From the NCBI GenBank assembly GCA_022798855.1, contig JAAWNI010000005.1, positions 1 to 25,843 on the forward strand: 25,843 nt of DNA. The letters are read 5' to 3'. The stretch comes from Lawsonibacter sp. (GTDB lineage: Bacteria > Bacillota > Clostridia > Oscillospirales > Oscillospiraceae). The position numbers and the translations under genes were made by a program. Positions within the stretch are counted from its first letter, which is position 1. Every line of letters starts with the position of its first letter. The notes beneath the pieces were generated by a model. The model saw only the letters and a program-made list of their open reading frames with translations, did no database searches and was not told the DNA's origin. Shown one piece after another: positions 23,140 to 25,843 of this stretch.

Positions 23140-23716
23140 TTAGCACCAATAGCCGCAGCCGCCGTAGAGCAGGCGGAACAGGGCTTCCATGTAGTAGTAG
23201 TCCCCCCAGATGGTGCACTCATCCACGCCCCGGTTGTCCGGCTTGGAGTACACCCCGTGGAGCAGCAGGCCTGAATGATGCCCGCCTGGGGGAAGTACCG
23301 GCGGCGCAGGGCATGGGCGGCCTTGAGGAAGCACTCCTCCGCCCGCCTGTCCTTCCGCAGCAGGACCGCCGGATATCAGGACAGGGAGTAGAGAAAGCCC
23401 AGGTCGTGGGTGTCCAGATAGCCCGGGTCCTCCACCCGGTGGCAGAAGCTGTCCAGGTGCTTCCTAAAACGGGCAGATAGGCGGGGTCCCCGGTATGCTC
23501 ATAGAGCAGCCAGAGCATTCCGGAGAAAAACGAGGTGGTCCACTCGAAGTTCTCATGCTCCGCCGGGTAGACCAGCTCCTCGGTGTTGGCGGCGGGGAAG
23601 CAGTCCTGGAAACGGGGGAGCATGGCTCCAAGCTTTTCCTGGCAGAATTCCAGCTCTTTCTGGAGGAATTCCCGGGAAATCGCCTTGCAGAGAGGGAAGT
23701 GCTGCATGATGGCCAC
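23140..23716 (-). pseudogene. GH88 unsaturated glucuronyl hydrolase, reduced to its ends
   Basis: GH88 enzymes hydrolyse unsaturated uronic acid from lyase-made oligosaccharides, releasing 5-keto-4-deoxyuronate for the KduD/KdgK/Eda route. The N-terminus AMLPRFQDCFPAANTEELVYP and FEWTTSFFSGMLWLLYEHTGD is typical. At 23466-23469 a run of four A (plus strand) should be five; the frame then reads FRKHLDSFCHRVED and DTHDLGFLYSLS, followed by an in-frame TGA (23376-23378) where relatives carry Cys, then RKDRRAEECFLKAAHAL and AGIIQA. There the sequence jumps, through GGCCTG, to the extreme C-terminus GLLLHGVYSKPDNRGVDECT and the stop at 23140. About half of the ~380 residues is missing. The start is GTG 23716 or ATG 23707. 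Confidence 0.8.
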
Positions 23717-23748
23717 TTCTTTTCCTAAGAGGGAGGCGGTATTCAGGG

Positions 23749-23781
23749 CTGTAGGGTGCGGCAGGCCGCCGCACCCTACAG
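23749..23781. repeat. Perfect 14-bp-stem palindrome between GH112 and GH88 genes
   Basis: CTGTAGGGTGCGGC (23749-23762), loop AGGCC, GCCGCACCCTACAG (23768-23781). It has no T-run on either side, so it is more like an interspersed palindromic repeat or a processing hairpin than a terminator. It lies 13 bp after the GH112 stop. Confidence 0.6.
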
Positions 23782-23793
23782 GCTCCCTGTGGT

Positions 23794-25843
23794 TTAAATC
23801 TCGTACCAGCGGATCTCGTTGGCGGCCAGGTCCAGCTGGAAGCTGGAGCCGTCCCCGCGGAAGACGGTGGTGGACTGGGGCTCATAGGTGTTGTTGACCA
23901 CGCAGAACTTCCCGTTTTTCACATAGGCGTGGACGTCCACATTGAAGTTGGAGGAAAGCCACAGGTTCAGCTGGTCCTCGCCGTGGGCGGACCACAGCAC
24001 CGCCCGGTGGAGCAGGCGGCTGTTTTCGAAGGAGTAGGGCAGTCCGGAGAGGTACACCGCCCGGCCGGAGCCGAACTCGTTGGCGGCCAGCTGGACCTCC
24101 CTGTCCCGCTGGACCAGCACCTGGGCGCCCTCCAGGGCGTAGATGTTCTTTTTGCCCTCGCCGAAGTCCACCGCCCCCTGGCAGTCGGCCAGGATGAAGT
24201 GGTCCGGGTGCTCCGACCAGTTGTATTTGTCATAACCCAGGGTAAAGCCAGTCTCCTTCTCTACGCCCAGTACTCCGGCGAGCTGGAAGTAGCGGCCCTG
24301 GTACTGGTGGCCGGAGGGCTCGCCCACGCCGATGAAGCCGCCGCCGTTGTAGACGAACCGTTTCACCGCGGCGGAGACGGCCGGGTCCTCCCAGACGGCC
24401 CCGCCGGTGTGGGCGGTGCCGCCGTCGCCCACGTTGACCAGCACGTCCACCCCGTCCAGGACGGAGGGGTCGGCCTTTACCTCGTCAAAGCTGATGAACC
24501 TCACGTCGTAGGGGGCGCCGGACAGGGCTTCGATGACCCCGGCGTAGGAGTAGTTCTGCTTCTGATACAGGGCGTGGTGGACCATGTGGCAGCCCCAGGA
24601 ACGGGCCCTGCCCCAGCTGTTGAGGACGGCCACCGTCTTCACGCAGTAGGGGGTGGTGCCCTTGATGTTGTCATACAGCTCCCGGAACTCGCTGCACACG
24701 CTCTCCACGTAGTCAATGAACTCGGGGAACTGGCAGGCCAGTTTCAGGTAGCCGCCGTAGCCGATGCGGTCGATGGGCTTGCGCAGGATGGCCCGGCGGG
24801 CGGTGACCCAGTTCTCCTTGGCCTCCCGGACGGGGTCGCCCCCCTCATGGAAGGTGTCTGGGAAGAAGTAGGGCAGGAACCGGCCCTCGGTGTACTTCAC
24901 CCCGGGGATGTCGGAGATGAGCCGCAGGGTGGAGCCGTTGCCCACGGAGCCCACCACGGCGTCCAGGCCGATGGACTTGAACTCGTCCATGTAGGGCTCG
25001 GTGCCGATGAAGTGGTCCCCCAGGAACATCATGGCCTCCTTGCCCAGCTCGTGGGTGATGTCCACCATCTCGCGGGCCAGGGCGGCCACCTCCCGGCGCT
25101 GGAAGGCCATAAAGTCCTTGAACTCCTTGGAGGGCGACCGGTACTGATTGTTGTAGTACCCCTGGTCGATGATGAACTCGGGGCGGAACTTGTAGCCCAC
25201 TTCCTTTTCGAACTGCTCCAGGATGTAGGGGGACACGCTGGCGGAGTAGCCGTACCAGTCCACATACTTCTCCCGTTTCAGCTCGTCGAAGACCAGGGTG
25301 AACTGGTGGAAGAAGGTGGTGTACCGGATGACGTTCACATAGGGGTGGCCGGCGATGAACTTGCGCAGCCGCTCCATGGTGAACCTCCGGGTCTTGGGCT
25401 GGCGGACGTCGAAGGTGATCTGATGCTCGAAGTCCTTCCAGCCGTTGGTGACGGCGTTGTACATGTGGACCGGGTCCCAGATCAGGTAGGCCAAAAAGCT
25501 GACGGTGTAGTCGTGGAAGGCCTGGGGGGCGTCGATGATGACGCTGCCGCCCTCATACCGCCAGGCGTCGGGTGGAAGGGGCTCCCCCGTGGCCCGGTCC
25601 ACCACCTCCCACCAGCGCTTGATGTCGTCCCGGGTGTTCACCTCCATCAGCTCGGCGCTGACCCCCCGCATCAGGGGGATGGACAGGGGGCCGCCTCCGG
25701 CGGTGTGGAAGCCGGTCATGATGTAGCACTGCTGGACCTCGTCTGGGTTGGCCTTGGCCCAGGCGTTGTCCTTCCGGGTGGTGTAGTAGGTGGAGTAGAC
25801 CTTGGCGTCTACGCTTTTCAGCTCCTCGGGGTAGTCGGTGCCG
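23794..25843 (-). CDS. GH112 beta-galactoside phosphorylase, 5' end outside the window
   Basis: The frame is open to the right edge; 682 residues are visible, starting GTDYPEELKSVDAKVYSTYY, and perhaps 40-60 N-terminal residues lie outside. GH112 enzymes are inverting phosphorylases that split galactosyl-beta-1,3-N-acetylhexosamine (galacto-N-biose, lacto-N-biose) or galactosyl-beta-1,4-rhamnose with phosphate to galactose 1-phosphate. Typical segments are YNAVTNGWKDFEHQ, RRFTMERLRKFI, VIRYTTFFHQFTLVFDE, MMFLGDHFIGTEPY, KYTEGRFLPYFFPDTF and a glutamine-amidotransferase-like third domain (VLVNVGDGGTAHTGG, GEPSGHQYQGRYFQL). No signal peptide is known for the family and it acts in the cytoplasm. 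It heads the minus-strand operon with GH88, DUF2264 and KduD-like genes; that uronate context leans towards a pectin-derived galactosyl-rhamnose, but host-glycan galactosides fit equally well. This gene is undamaged. Confidence 0.88.
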   Translation of the reverse strand, partial: GTDYPEELKSVDAKVYSTYYTTRKDNAWAKANPDEVQQCYIMTGFHTAGGGPLSIPLMRGVSAELMEVNTRDDIKRWWEVVDRATGEPLPPDAWRYEGGSVIIDAPQAFHDYTVSFLAYLIWDPVHMYNAVTNGWKDFEHQITFDVRQPKTRRFTMERLRKFIAGHPYVNVIRYTTFFHQFTLVFDELKREKYVDWYGYSASVSPYILEQFEKEVGYKFRPEFIIDQGYYNNQYRSPSKEFKDFMAFQRREVAALAREMVDITHELGKEAMMFLGDHFIGTEPYMDEFKSIGLDAVVGSVGNGSTLRLISDIPGVKYTEGRFLPYFFPDTFHEGGDPVREAKENWVTARRAILRKPIDRIGYGGYLKLACQFPEFIDYVESVCSEFRELYDNIKGTTPYCVKTVAVLNSWGRARSWGCHMVHHALYQKQNYSYAGVIEALSGAPYDVRFISFDEVKADPSVLDGVDVLVNVGDGGTAHTGGAVWEDPAVSAAVKRFVYNGGGFIGVGEPSGHQYQGRYFQLAGVLGVEKETGFTLGYDKYNWSEHPDHFILADCQGAVDFGEGKKNIYALEGAQVLVQRDREVQLAANEFGSGRAVYLSGLPYSFENSRLLHRAVLWSAHGEDQLNLWLSSNFNVDVHAYVKNGKFCVVNNTYEPQSTTVFRGDGSSFQLDLAANEIRWYEI

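Noticed and set aside
23376..23378. TGA in GH88 as a selenocysteine codon
   Set aside because: The same gene also has a frameshift and a large deletion, and I see no selenocysteine insertion hairpin following; a nonsense change is simpler.
1..25843. CRISPR arrays, tRNA or rRNA genes, insertion sequences, prophage genes
   Set aside because: No regularly spaced repeats, cloverleaf or rRNA-like segments, transposase, integrase or phage structural motifs were seen on either strand.

Overview
The window looks like a chromosomal segment from a GC-rich, low-outer-membrane Gram-positive anaerobe of the Clostridia, most likely Oscillospirales (Flavonifractor/Lawsonibacter-like). The basis is strong AGGAGG-type ribosome binding sites, GCC/CTG/GAG-rich codon use, lipoprotein-type binding proteins, a LytTR/GHKL two-component system, YesMN-type regulation and GH3/GH88/GH112 sugar metabolism. 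This is inference from gene content; no 16S, tRNA or other marker gene is present. I see no CRISPR array, insertion sequence or tRNA. Layout, 1-13 kb (all genes open and full length apart from the edge fragment): the 5' end of a lipoprotein resembling a TctC-type solute-binding protein (-, runs off the left edge); a translationally coupled pair of a multi-pass membrane protein and a DUF4230 protein (-); a D-2-hydroxyacid dehydrogenase plus type-2 glycerate kinase operon (+) that would take hydroxypyruvate to D-glycerate and on to 2-phosphoglycerate; then on the minus strand a GtrA-like membrane protein, a cytosolic GH3 beta-glucosidase, a second GH3 enzyme with swapped domain order and membrane anchors at both ends, and a LytTR response regulator/GHKL histidine kinase pair. 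A direct repeat matching a LytTR operator sits just upstream of the membrane GH3 gene, linking the two-component system to it. 13-20.5 kb (+ strand): an RbsA/RbsC/RbsB-type sugar ABC transporter, a YesN-like AraC-type response regulator, a short YesM-like histidine kinase, a P-loop-less ABC-ATPase-like protein and a cupin D-lyxose/D-mannose-type isomerase. 20.5-25.8 kb: a 164-bp imperfect palindrome, remnants of KDPG aldolase and KDG kinase (+), and a minus-strand operon of a GH112 galactoside phosphorylase (cut by the right edge), GH88 unsaturated uronyl hydrolase, DUF2264 protein and a KduD-like SDR. Together the intact ancestors would import a sugar or oligosaccharide, split galactosides and unsaturated uronides, and pass the uronate through KDG and KDPG. 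The most striking property of the window is that from about 13.4 kb onward most of these genes are damaged: eight larger internal or junction deletions and about six apparent one-base homopolymer losses, with only the binding protein, the YesM-like kinase, the isomerase and GH112 still open. Several large deletions join at short GC-rich repeats. This is either a sugar/uronate locus in active decay or a badly assembled or sequenced stretch, and the sequence alone cannot decide between them.
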